This document shows, one piece after another, positions 26,599-33,192 of a DNA stretch of 64,000 nucleotides; the stretch's first letter is position 1; every line of letters begins with the position of its first letter. The DNA lies in NCBI GenBank assembly GCA_049340005.1, contig JBMPIY010000014.1; one strand, written 5' to 3'. The position numbers and the translations under genes are program-made. The notes below the pieces were generated by a model. The model saw nothing but the letters and a program-made list of their open reading frames with translations, was not told the DNA's origin and ran no database searches. The stretch is from CAXBDP01 sp963974465 (GTDB taxonomy: Bacteria; Bacteroidota; Bacteroidia; Cytophagales; Cyclobacteriaceae).

Positions 26599-27882
26599 CT
26601 ATAAATCATCAATTGGATGCTTTTTCCGCCAATTTCTGAAAAATGCGTATTTGTATTGATGGAAAGCTTGCTCAGAATATATGCCAGAAAACCATGAAAA
26701 TAAATAGGCAGTAAAACAGGCAATGCCAATAAATATTAAACCTTCGGCGCCAAAAAGCTCAAAGCCCATTACGGTACAAGCGATAGGTGTATTGGTCGCG
26801 CCGGAGAAAACAGCCACGAAACCCATTCCTGCTAAAAGAGCCATTGGTAATGGAATAAATATGGATAATGCGTTTCCCAAAGTAGCACCGATAAAAAAGA
26901 GTGGAGTTACTTCACCACCTTTAAAGCCAGCAGCAAGTGTAAAAGCTGTAATGGCAATTTTGATCAAAAAATCAGCGGGAGGTAGTGGGTTTTGAAATGC
27001 TTCCACAATGGTAGGAATTCCCAAGCCGATATATTTTGTAGTACCGATTGCAAAAACAAAAAGTGCAATAACAATTCCAGCTACAAAAGGTCGTAAGGGT
27101 GGATATTTAATGAGCTTCACAAATAGGCGAGTAAATAGCTTCACTGATTTAGAGAAAGTAAAGGCAGCCAAACCAAAAGCAGCACCCGCCAAAACTGACC
27201 ACAGAATCAGCTCGAAATTGATATTGGGAATGAAAGGGATTTCATAATGGGTATGACCTACATTCCACCACAGGCAAGCAAAGTGAGCCACATAAGCGGT
27301 AATCAAACTTGGGATAATTATGGGATAGCGTATTCGTCCGATTATCAATACTTCGATGGCGAAAATTGCTCCTGCTAGTGGCGTTCCAAATACTGAGGCA
27401 AAACCGGCACTAATTCCAAGGATGAGCAACATGCGCCTTTCGCTTTTGCTCATTTTGAACCAAAGCGCAAATTGATCTGAAATGGCAGCTCCCATTTGTA
27501 CGGCTGTACCTTCACGTCCTGCGGAGCCACCAAAAAAGTGAGTAGCAATAGTTCCAAATAGCACCAATGGAGCCATTTTAAACGGAATCACTTCCTTAGG
27601 ATGATAATATTCCTCAATTATCTGATTGTTGCCTTTGACTACTTCTTTGCCATAATAATGGTAGATGAGACCAATCAGTAAGCCACCAAGCGGAAGCAGC
27701 CAAATAATCCAAATATTATCCTCCCGCCAGTTGGTAGCCCAATCGAGCGACAAAAGGAAAAAGGCCGAAGCAGAACCCACAAGCATCCCTACAACGGAAG
27801 AAATCAACAACCATTTTAGGGTGAATAAGAGTTTACTCCTTGATTGCTTATCTGATAAAAATTGAATTTGATTTTTTTCCAT
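26599..27882 (-). CDS. CLC-F type fluoride/proton antiporter
   Basis: A 427-residue CLC-family membrane protein. The canonical GSGIP region is replaced by GNNQI (84-88), and the gating-glutamate motif reads GREGT (122-126, Glu124) rather than GREGP. Both are diagnostic of the fluoride-exporting CLC-F branch. A fluoride riboswitch lies directly upstream on the same strand. The protein would expel cytoplasmic fluoride against proton entry. Two GCGGGAGG copies (26975 antisense, 27720 sense). Confidence 0.93.
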   Translation of the reverse strand: MEKNQIQFLSDKQSRSKLLFTLKWLLISSVVGMLVGSASAFFLLSLDWATNWREDNIWIIWLLPLGGLLIGLIYHYYGKEVVKGNNQIIEEYYHPKEVIPFKMAPLVLFGTIATHFFGGSAGREGTAVQMGAAISDQFALWFKMSKSERRMLLILGISAGFASVFGTPLAGAIFAIEVLIIGRIRYPIIIPSLITAYVAHFACLWWNVGHTHYEIPFIPNINFELILWSVLAGAAFGLAAFTFSKSVKLFTRLFVKLIKYPPLRPFVAGIVIALFVFAIGTTKYIGLGIPTIVEAFQNPLPPADFLIKIAITAFTLAAGFKGGEVTPLFFIGATLGNALSIFIPLPMALLAGMGFVAVFSGATNTPIACTVMGFELFGAEGLIFIGIACFTAYLFSWFSGIYSEQAFHQYKYAFFRNWRKKHPIDDL

Positions 27883-27894
27883 TGAGCTAATAAT

Positions 27895-27930
27895 AAAAAC
27901 CTACCAATTCCATTTGGGTGGATGAGTAGG
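27895..27930 (-). terminator. Expression-platform terminator of the fluoride riboswitch
   Basis: On the minus strand CCTAC (27930-27926) at the end of the aptamer can pair with GTAGG (27904-27900), enclosing a TCCA/TGGA inner stem. TTTTT follows at once (27899-27895), 13 bases before the CLC-F start. Because the first arm overlaps the aptamer's 3' end, ligand-stabilised aptamer and terminator should be mutually exclusive: fluoride ON. Confidence 0.75.
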
Positions 27931-27976
27931 CGCCATTAGCTCAAATCAAGAGCGGTTCCAGGCAGACACCATTGCC
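27924..27976 (-). ncRNA. Fluoride riboswitch (crcB motif)
   Basis: Read on the minus strand, the segment starts GGCAATGGTGTCTGCC and continues with AACCGCTC, a loop, GAGCTAATGG and CGCCTACTC. This matches the crcB-motif architecture: P1 GGC/GCC stem, the A/C-rich join, P2 CGCTC/GAGC and the conserved terminal CCTAC. GGTG in the first loop can pair with CGCC to form the pseudoknot. It lies about 40 bases before a CLC-F gene, a known partner of this riboswitch. Confidence 0.93.
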
Positions 27977-28058
27977 TTTGCTCAAAAGTAGATAAAATAA
28001 TTGGAGGGAGAATTATCAAAAATAATTTTTGATGGAAATATGGATCAAATAGGCTAGA

Positions 28059-28583
28059 TCAGGTACCTAATTCAATTTGCAGGTGGAGGGTTTCATCTAC
28101 TTTAATTAAGCCGCCAAGTTTTTTGGGAGCCTTCAACTCAAGCTCATCAAAACTCAATGTGAGTTTGCCGGTAAGTTTTTGGTCAGATTTGGTCAGGTGG
28201 AAATTCTCAAATATCAATTCCTTGCCCACAATCTGAAGGCGTAGATGGCAGAAATAGCCATTTTCCTTTTTCACTAGATTACTCACTTGAACTTTGGCTG
28301 ATGGATATTCATCAGATTTTAGTGTTTTGCGAAAATCCTTGTTTAACATAAAATTCCCGCATGAAAAATCATCAACGGGAATTGTGAATTGTAATGTGCC
28401 GCTTCTATTGGTGCGGTTAGAAATAAGCGTGTCCTTCATGTCATCGATGCAGTAGTCGCAAGTGAATTTCCCTATGGAAGTAACACCAGATACCTTTATT
28501 TGCTTTTCTGTGATTACCAGCATTTCGTTGGTAGGAGCAAAGCTGAAAAGTATTACTGCAATAATGAGATAAAGAACACGCAT
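28059..28583 (-). CDS. YceI-like exported protein
   Basis: A 174-residue protein with a signal peptide (YLIIAVILFSFA) and a YceI-type lipocalin-like beta-barrel pattern (VSGVTSIGKFTCDYC, IPVDDFSCGNFMLNKDF, DEYPSAKVQV, GKLTLSFDEL). YceI proteins bind isoprenoid lipids in the periplasm. It is the third gene of a minus operon with a barrel protein and another YceI protein. It has extra Cys residues compared with its paralog at 29903. Confidence 0.78.
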   Translation of the reverse strand: MRVLYLIIAVILFSFAPTNEMLVITEKQIKVSGVTSIGKFTCDYCIDDMKDTLISNRTNRSGTLQFTIPVDDFSCGNFMLNKDFRKTLKSDEYPSAKVQVSNLVKKENGYFCHLRLQIVGKELIFENFHLTKSDQKLTGKLTLSFDELELKAPKKLGGLIKVDETLHLQIELGT

Positions 28584-28597
28584 TTTAGATTTTAAAC

Positions 28598-29890
28598 TTA
28601 GAAGGAAACTATACCTTCAATCATCAGGCCATTAAATTTACCACCATTACGGATGTCATTTGCTGCAAAGTCATTATAATTCTGGCTTACATATTCAAGT
28701 TTTGCAAGAACATTTCTGGTTACAAACCAACCTCCACCTATTTGAACTCTGTCGATAGAAGTTTCAAGACCGTCAGCCAATTCGCCACTTACTTTGTTGT
28801 AGCGAGCCGCTAAGTATAAGTTCTCAGTTGTACCAAATCTGTATACAACATCGCCAGCAATTTGATTCCATGTACGGTCTTCAGTTTCGTTAGCAGCTTT
28901 GCCTTTACTTGTCTCGAAGTTACCGAATACTTCTAAGCCTTTGTATTTCAAGAATGGGTTCAACACCATCGCTGTTACATTGTCTCTTTGTCCAGGGTTA
29001 AATCTACCAGAAGTAAACTGAGAAGAAGTAGATGCTAATGTATTTTCCATAGCTAAGTAGTATCTAGAACCTGAACGGTCGCCACCCCAAAGAGTGTTGC
29101 TTACAGAACCTGATGTAGTATAAATAGAGCCAGTTAAGCGCAATCTGAAATCATCATTCATTTGCTTGTCATAGCCAAGTTTGCCTATGTAAGCCATTTT
29201 ACGACGATCTGGGTTGGTTACACCACCTTGGATTTCACCGCCAGTTGCAGAAGCTACAGCAAGGAAACCTTCATGTTGGAAAATCACCTCAGCACCAATT
29301 TCAGTTGTAAATGCATCCATTATATAATTACCTACAAATGGGTTGTAGAATGCATTACCATTATCTGATCTTCTAAAGTGAGCATCACCATAGTTGATTT
29401 CCATGTGACCTACTTTCAGTGTTACTTTTTCGAATACTTTGTTAAGCAATTCGCTATTCAAGAATTCAGCCTTATCGACCTGAATAAATCCACCTTTTAC
29501 CCAAGTTTCTGGGTGGTGACGGGAGGATAGGTATGTTATCAAATTCAATCGTACACCATCTGCTAATGCTACATCGAAGTTCAAGTTTGCAGTTGCAAGG
29601 TTAAATCCACCGCCAAAATCAATTAACTCATTAAGATTGACGCCCGCAGCGTTAAGGTTTGGAGTAGCAGTATTTGAATGGCTAAGAGATTGGAATTGCT
29701 GTGTAAAAGCACCGCCTACACGTACTTTGATTCCATCATAAGCTACAGTATCTGCTTTGCCCGTTTCGAATACCCCTAAGCCTCTTTGGTCAGGGGAGCG
29801 CCAAAATTGCATATCGCGCTGTACGCCTTGAGCCATGGCTCCAAATACAAGCATTAAGCTTGTGAAAGAAAGTAAAATAAGCTTTTTCAT
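28598..29890 (-). CDS. Outer-membrane beta-barrel (porin-like) protein
   Basis: A 430-residue protein with a signal peptide (LLSFTSLMLVFGAMAQ) and amphipathic beta-strands throughout, ending in an aromatic C-terminal strand (LMIEGIVSF) typical of barrel insertion. No enzymatic motif is seen. It is sandwiched between two YceI-family genes (gaps of 14 and 12 bases), suggesting joint handling of a lipid or isoprenoid-type ligand at the cell envelope, which is inference. Confidence 0.78.
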   Translation of the reverse strand: MKKLILLSFTSLMLVFGAMAQGVQRDMQFWRSPDQRGLGVFETGKADTVAYDGIKVRVGGAFTQQFQSLSHSNTATPNLNAAGVNLNELIDFGGGFNLATANLNFDVALADGVRLNLITYLSSRHHPETWVKGGFIQVDKAEFLNSELLNKVFEKVTLKVGHMEINYGDAHFRRSDNGNAFYNPFVGNYIMDAFTTEIGAEVIFQHEGFLAVASATGGEIQGGVTNPDRRKMAYIGKLGYDKQMNDDFRLRLTGSIYTTSGSVSNTLWGGDRSGSRYYLAMENTLASTSSQFTSGRFNPGQRDNVTAMVLNPFLKYKGLEVFGNFETSKGKAANETEDRTWNQIAGDVVYRFGTTENLYLAARYNKVSGELADGLETSIDRVQIGGGWFVTRNVLAKLEYVSQNYNDFAANDIRNGGKFNGLMIEGIVSF

Positions 29891-29902
29891 GATTGGTAAA
29901 TA

Positions 29903-30481
29903 TTATTTAATTGGATTGAAAACTACATTAAAATGGATACTCATTTCATCACCAGTTTTGATGGTTCCCATCAATGCTGTTGGAGGATCTACATTGAAAT
30001 CCGTAAGCTTGAATGAGTGCGAACCTTCGAAGCGATATCCATTACCTTCGCTTTTGGCAGTTACTGGAAAAGTAGCTGGTTTTTTCACACCTGCTATAGT
30101 GAAGTTGCCCTTAGCTGTCCAAGAGTTGCCTTCACCCTTCACTAGATTTTCAAGTTCAAAAAGCACTGTCTTGTGTTTTTTTGTTTCTAATGCACTGTAA
30201 GCATTTTTGTCCATGCCTCCTTTGCCACTTTTAATACTTTCGGCAGGCATTTCAATGCGTAATTTCTTTATATCTTTAAGAGTGTTGCCTTCTACAACAA
30301 ATTGAGCTTCGCCACTAGCTTGCTCGGACACCATATCCCAGTCGTGCAAAGTAGATGTGCCAGAAACTTTAAGATTTGGCTTTTCGGCTAATTTGTAATT
30401 GCTCTGAGCTGATGCTCCGAAAACAAACAATAATAGTCCCAAAAGGATCGAAATACGCGTTTTGTAATGGGTGTTTTTCAT
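29903..30481 (-). CDS. YceI-family periplasmic lipid-binding protein
   Basis: A 192-residue protein with a signal peptide (LLGLLLFVFGASAQ) and the YceI fold signature: LKVSGTSTLHDWDM, EMPAESIKSGKGGMDKNAYSALE, FTIAGVKKPATFPV and FKLTDFNVDPPTALMG. Members bind polyisoprenoid quinones or similar amphiphiles in the periplasm. It is the first gene of the three-gene operon and has a -7 element 26 bases upstream. Confidence 0.87.
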   Translation of the reverse strand: MKNTHYKTRISILLGLLLFVFGASAQSNYKLAEKPNLKVSGTSTLHDWDMVSEQASGEAQFVVEGNTLKDIKKLRIEMPAESIKSGKGGMDKNAYSALETKKHKTVLFELENLVKGEGNSWTAKGNFTIAGVKKPATFPVTAKSEGNGYRFEGSHSFKLTDFNVDPPTALMGTIKTGDEMSIHFNVVFNPIK

Positions 30482-30506
30482 GACTTTTATCGTTTAATTG
30501 ATGAAT

Positions 30507-30514
30507 CAAAGGTA
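30507..30514 (-). promoter_or_regulatory. -7 element of the YceI operon promoter
   Basis: On the minus strand TACCTTTG fits the TAnnTTTG consensus and lies about 26 bases before the ATG at 30481. A run of T ending in TTTGG lies about 14 bases further upstream, closer than the usual -33 distance. Confidence 0.5.
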
Positions 30515-30714
30515 TGTAGGGAGAAATCCAAAAAACATGACATACATTAGCTTTTTAGGTGATTCTTGCTTTGAAAGCGGCTTAGATTGATTTGAGAAAA
30601 GGTGAATTGAGTACGTTGAATAGACTTTCCTACAATACCAGGTCCACCTTTCTTGGACGCCCGTGTCTAAAAATAAATATCACTCTTTGCAATGAATCCA
30701 TATTAATAGCTTGT

Positions 30715-30722
30715 ATATTTGA
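30715..30722 (+). promoter_or_regulatory. Candidate -7 element for the small basic protein gene
   Basis: TATATTTG fits TAnnTTTG; a TTTG at 30687-30690 could be a -33 box, though the 24-base spacing is long. This would give a leader of about 70 bases before the ATG at 30799. The rest of 30482-30798 holds no other feature that I can see. Confidence 0.35.
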
Positions 30723-30798
30723 TTAGTTTGAGAACGGAAAATGGCCATAATTCACCAAACTCCGTAATCAATTAAAACTGAATTAAACTCCTACAATT

Positions 30799-30909
30799 AT
30801 GTCAAAAGACAAGGGTGCCAAAGAAAACGACAAGAAGAAGCCTGAAAAAAACTTGAAAGAGAAGCGGGCAGCGAAAAAAGCAAAACAAGGTGATAAGAAT
30901 CGAGATTAA
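30799..30909 (+). CDS. Very small lysine-rich protein
   Basis: A 36-residue frame (MSKDKGAKENDKKK... ending GDKNRD) of almost only charged residues, strongly basic and likely disordered. Similar tiny MSKDKG-type proteins occur in Bacteroidota as unnamed hypotheticals; this resemblance is from memory. A strong terminator hairpin 31 bases downstream supports expression as a separate transcript. The role is unknown; nucleic-acid binding is possible. Confidence 0.6.
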   Translation: MSKDKGAKENDKKKPEKNLKEKRAAKKAKQGDKNRD

Positions 30910-30939
30910 TACATATTGTATTAATTGATTTTATTGAGT

Positions 30940-30972
30940 CGGCAAGGTTTGCTTAACCTTGCCGATTTTTTT
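30940..30972 (+). terminator. Strong intrinsic terminator
   Basis: A perfect 10-bp stem CGGCAAGGTT/AACCTTGCCG (30940-30949 and 30955-30964) with a five-base loop, followed by seven T. It ends the transcript of the small basic protein gene. Confidence 0.9.
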
Positions 30973-30986
30973 ATGTACAATTTGAA

Positions 30987-31448
30987 ATGGATAATTTAAC
31001 TAATATGGATTCAAAAGCTTTAGAAATGCTGTTTGAGAGAGATTTATTCAAATTGAAAGAGGAACTCTCTAGTTTTGAGAATGAAGAGAACCTCTGGAAA
31101 ACAGCGGGAGGAATAAGCAATTCTTCGGGCAATTTGGCAATGCACCTCATAGGCAATCTCAATCATTTTATTGGAGCTACCTTGGGCAACACGGGTTATG
31201 TACGCAATCGAGAATTTGAATTTGCTGGAAAAAATGTAGCTAGAGAGCAAATATTGAAAAGCATTGACGAAACTATCGTAATGTTGAAGCAAGTGCTACC
31301 AAATATTGATTTCACCGAGTTGGCTAAAGATTTTCCCTTAACCTTCCTAGGTCAGCATCCAACAGGGCATTATCTGCTTCACTTTTATGGCCATTTCACC
31401 TATCACCTTGGGCAGATTAATTATTTGAGAAGGGTTTTGGAGGGGTGA
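30987..31448 (+). CDS. DinB-like (DUF1572-type) four-helix protein
   Basis: A 153-residue protein with the DinB/YfiT four-helix metal-binding pattern: a first His in HLIGNLNHFIG and two more in HFYGHFTYHLGQINYLR. Such proteins bind Zn or Ni and include thiol transferases, but most are uncharacterised. The ATG at 31005 is an alternative start. Contains a sense GCGGGAGG copy (31104) read as AGG. Confidence 0.8.
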   Translation: MDNLTNMDSKALEMLFERDLFKLKEELSSFENEENLWKTAGGISNSSGNLAMHLIGNLNHFIGATLGNTGYVRNREFEFAGKNVAREQILKSIDETIVMLKQVLPNIDFTELAKDFPLTFLGQHPTGHYLLHFYGHFTYHLGQINYLRRVLEG

Positions 31449-31458
31449 GGCTGATTTG

Positions 31459-31660
31459 ATCTATTAACATGCCGCCACGAAATTAATATTTCGGCTATTA
31501 ACGAATCGCCACGCTGTTCTATTAATATGTCGCCACGCTGTGGCTATGAATATATCTCCGATCTATAATTTTTCAATAGCTCCATAGGAGTGAAATATTA
31601 ATAGTCAATAAGGTTGGTGCATCGAAAGCTCCGTAGGAGCGACATATTTACGGCTATTAT
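31459..31660. repeat. REP/BIME-like hairpin repeats, left flank of the RAYT gene
   Basis: This stretch contains degenerate and full units of two palindromes. Type A (31519-31555) is CTATTAATATGTC followed by the hairpin GCCAC-GCT-GTGGC and TATGAATATA; partial A units precede it from 31459. Type B has hairpin GCTCC-ATA-GGAGT or GCTCC-GTA-GGAGC followed by GACATATT-like DNA (31578-31604 and 31627-31660). The left arm of A (CTATTAATATTTCGC in its best form) is the reverse complement of the tail of B, so A plus B forms a larger inverted repeat. No gene fits here. Confidence 0.85.
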
Positions 31661-31724
31661 ATTAAAGGTTGTAGAAAACAAACCCTCCCAAAAACACCCA
31701 TTAAAGAGGATATCAATTAAGACT

Positions 31725-32183
31725 TTAATAATCTGTAAAAATGTATTCAGGATTAAAATCGATCTTATATGCTTTCAGGAATTCCATATATTCATCTTTG
31801 AAGGATTTAGATTGATGATGCTCTTCCTGCTTTTTGATGTAATCAATGATTTGGGGTAATTGAGATTGGCCAATTGTAAAACCTCCAAACCCTGATTGCC
31901 ATTCAAATTTTCCTTCAACCAATTTTTTTTCATTAATCCATTTGGATGAATTGGCTTTGATATCTCTAACCAAATCTGAGAGCATACAATCGGGTTGCGT
32001 GCCAAGCAAAATATGAATATGGTTTTGAACGCCGTTGATTATCATCAATTTTTGATTTTTGTTGGCAACCAAACCTGATATGTATTTGTATAATTCATCT
32101 TTCCATATTTTGGATATTGCATTTTTCCTCCCTTTTACTGCGAATACTATATGGAAATACAATTGGGAGTATGTGTTTGCCAT
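31725..32183 (-). CDS. REP-associated tyrosine transposase (RAYT, IS200/Y1 superfamily)
   Basis: A 152-residue Y1_Tnp-type protein: the MANTYSQLYFHIVFAVKGR start, the HUH motif in NHIHILLGT, a WQSGFGGFTIG segment and a catalytic Tyr candidate in IIDYIKKQEEHH. Such enzymes nick single-stranded hairpins. The gene is bracketed on both sides by matching palindromic repeats, as in REP-RAYT elements (REPtrons), rather than by the ends of a classical IS200. It is intact and may mobilise or have amplified these repeats. Confidence 0.9.
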   Translation of the reverse strand: MANTYSQLYFHIVFAVKGRKNAISKIWKDELYKYISGLVANKNQKLMIINGVQNHIHILLGTQPDCMLSDLVRDIKANSSKWINEKKLVEGKFEWQSGFGGFTIGQSQLPQIIDYIKKQEEHHQSKSFKDEYMEFLKAYKIDFNPEYIFTDY

Positions 32184-32205
32184 TTTTATTAGGTTTTTGG
32201 TTGTT

Positions 32206-32342
32206 CTATTAATATTTCGCCACGGTGTGGCTATGAATATATTGTCGATCTATGACTTTTGCAACAACTCCGTAGGAGCGTCATATTAATAGCATTTAGG
32301 AATTTGGCCTTCATCAGCTCCATAGGAGCGAAATATTAATAG
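32206..32342. repeat. REP/BIME-like hairpin repeats, right flank of the RAYT gene
   Basis: One type A unit (32206-32242: CTATTAATATTTCGCCAC, then GGTGTGGCTATGAATATA) and two type B units follow: 32266-32292 (ACTCCGTAGGAGC...) and 32316-32342 (AGCTCCATAGGAGC then GAAATATTAATAG). The sequences match the left-flank units closely. 32343-32508 up to msrA holds only one GCGGGAGG copy (32412, minus) and no gene. Confidence 0.85.
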
Positions 32343-32508
32343 CCGATGATTCAATAAAAACAATAATTTTGTTACCAACAAAAATCGCCATTATCAATCC
32401 AAACCCTAATTCCTCCCGCCATTTTCGAAACCAATTTCACTCTGGAGTGTTCTAATTATTGATTTTACGCGTATATGCTTTACAATTGATTTTTAATCTA
32501 ATAAAACA

Positions 32509-33153
32509 ATGAAAACTAATCTCTCCATTTTACTTTTAACTATTTTTCTATCAGCATCCATTTCTTGCCAGGCGCAGAACAAAAAGAGCGATGTAAGAGA
32601 AATTGAACTTGTAGCACCTGAAGGAAAAGCAATAGCTGTATTCGCTTCAGGATGTTTTTGGTGTGTAGAGCATATTTTTGAAGCTGTAGTAGGCGTCGAT
32701 TCTGCCGTATCAGGATATGCGGGAGGAAATGTACCAAACCCAACCTATGAATTGGTAAATACCGAAACTACAGGCCATGCAGAAGCGGTGTTGGTGTATT
32801 ACGATCCGAGTGTGATTGATTATGAGGAATTGACAAAAGTTTTCTTCACCTCCCATGATCCAACTACACCAAACCAACAAGGACCTGATATTGGATCGAG
32901 CTATAGATCTATTTTGTTTTATATGAATGCATTTGAAAAGGCTGTCGCAGAAAAGTCGATAAGAGAATATGACGCTTCGGGTATGTTCAAAAAGCCAATT
33001 GTTACAGAGGTAAGAATGGCAAATGCTTTCTATAGAGCAGAAGAATACCATCAGGATTTTATTGAGAAGAACCCTAATCAAAGCTATGTGAGAGGAGTTT
33101 CCATTCCTCGTTTCGAAGCATTCAAACGAACCTATAAAGGAAATTTAAAATAG
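32509..33153 (+). CDS. msrA: Peptide-methionine (S)-S-oxide reductase, exported
   Basis: A 214-residue MsrA with a lipoprotein-type signal (SASISCQAQ). The catalytic motif is SGCFWCVEH, whose first Cys attacks the sulfoxide; further signatures are SGYAGG and TTGHAEAV, and the HDPTTPNQQGPDIGSSYRS block. It would repair oxidised methionines of envelope proteins. Monocistronic, followed by a strong terminator. The AGG of SGYAGG is encoded by a GCGGGAGG copy (32719). Confidence 0.95.
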   Translation: MKTNLSILLLTIFLSASISCQAQNKKSDVREIELVAPEGKAIAVFASGCFWCVEHIFEAVVGVDSAVSGYAGGNVPNPTYELVNTETTGHAEAVLVYYDPSVIDYEELTKVFFTSHDPTTPNQQGPDIGSSYRSILFYMNAFEKAVAEKSIREYDASGMFKKPIVTEVRMANAFYRAEEYHQDFIEKNPNQSYVRGVSIPRFEAFKRTYKGNLK

Positions 33154-33154
33154 T

Positions 33155-33190
33155 AAAAAAGGCCTCTGGATCAAATTCAGAGGCCTTTTT
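33155..33190. terminator. Bidirectional terminator between msrA and leuS
   Basis: AAAAAGGCCTCTG pairs with CAGAGGCCTTTTT around a short loop, with T-runs in both directions. It serves the convergent genes msrA (ends 33153) and leuS (ends 33193). Confidence 0.92.
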
Positions 33191-33192
33191 AC

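Noticed and set aside
29519..29526. ACGGGAGG counted as a motif copy
   Set aside because: The first base differs; the four non-G variants (267, 29519, 47678, 52380) were left out of the count.
31459..32342. Short repeats read as a possible CRISPR array
   Set aside because: Repeats are hairpins of two kinds with irregular spacing, flank a RAYT gene, and lack equal-length unique spacers or cas genes.
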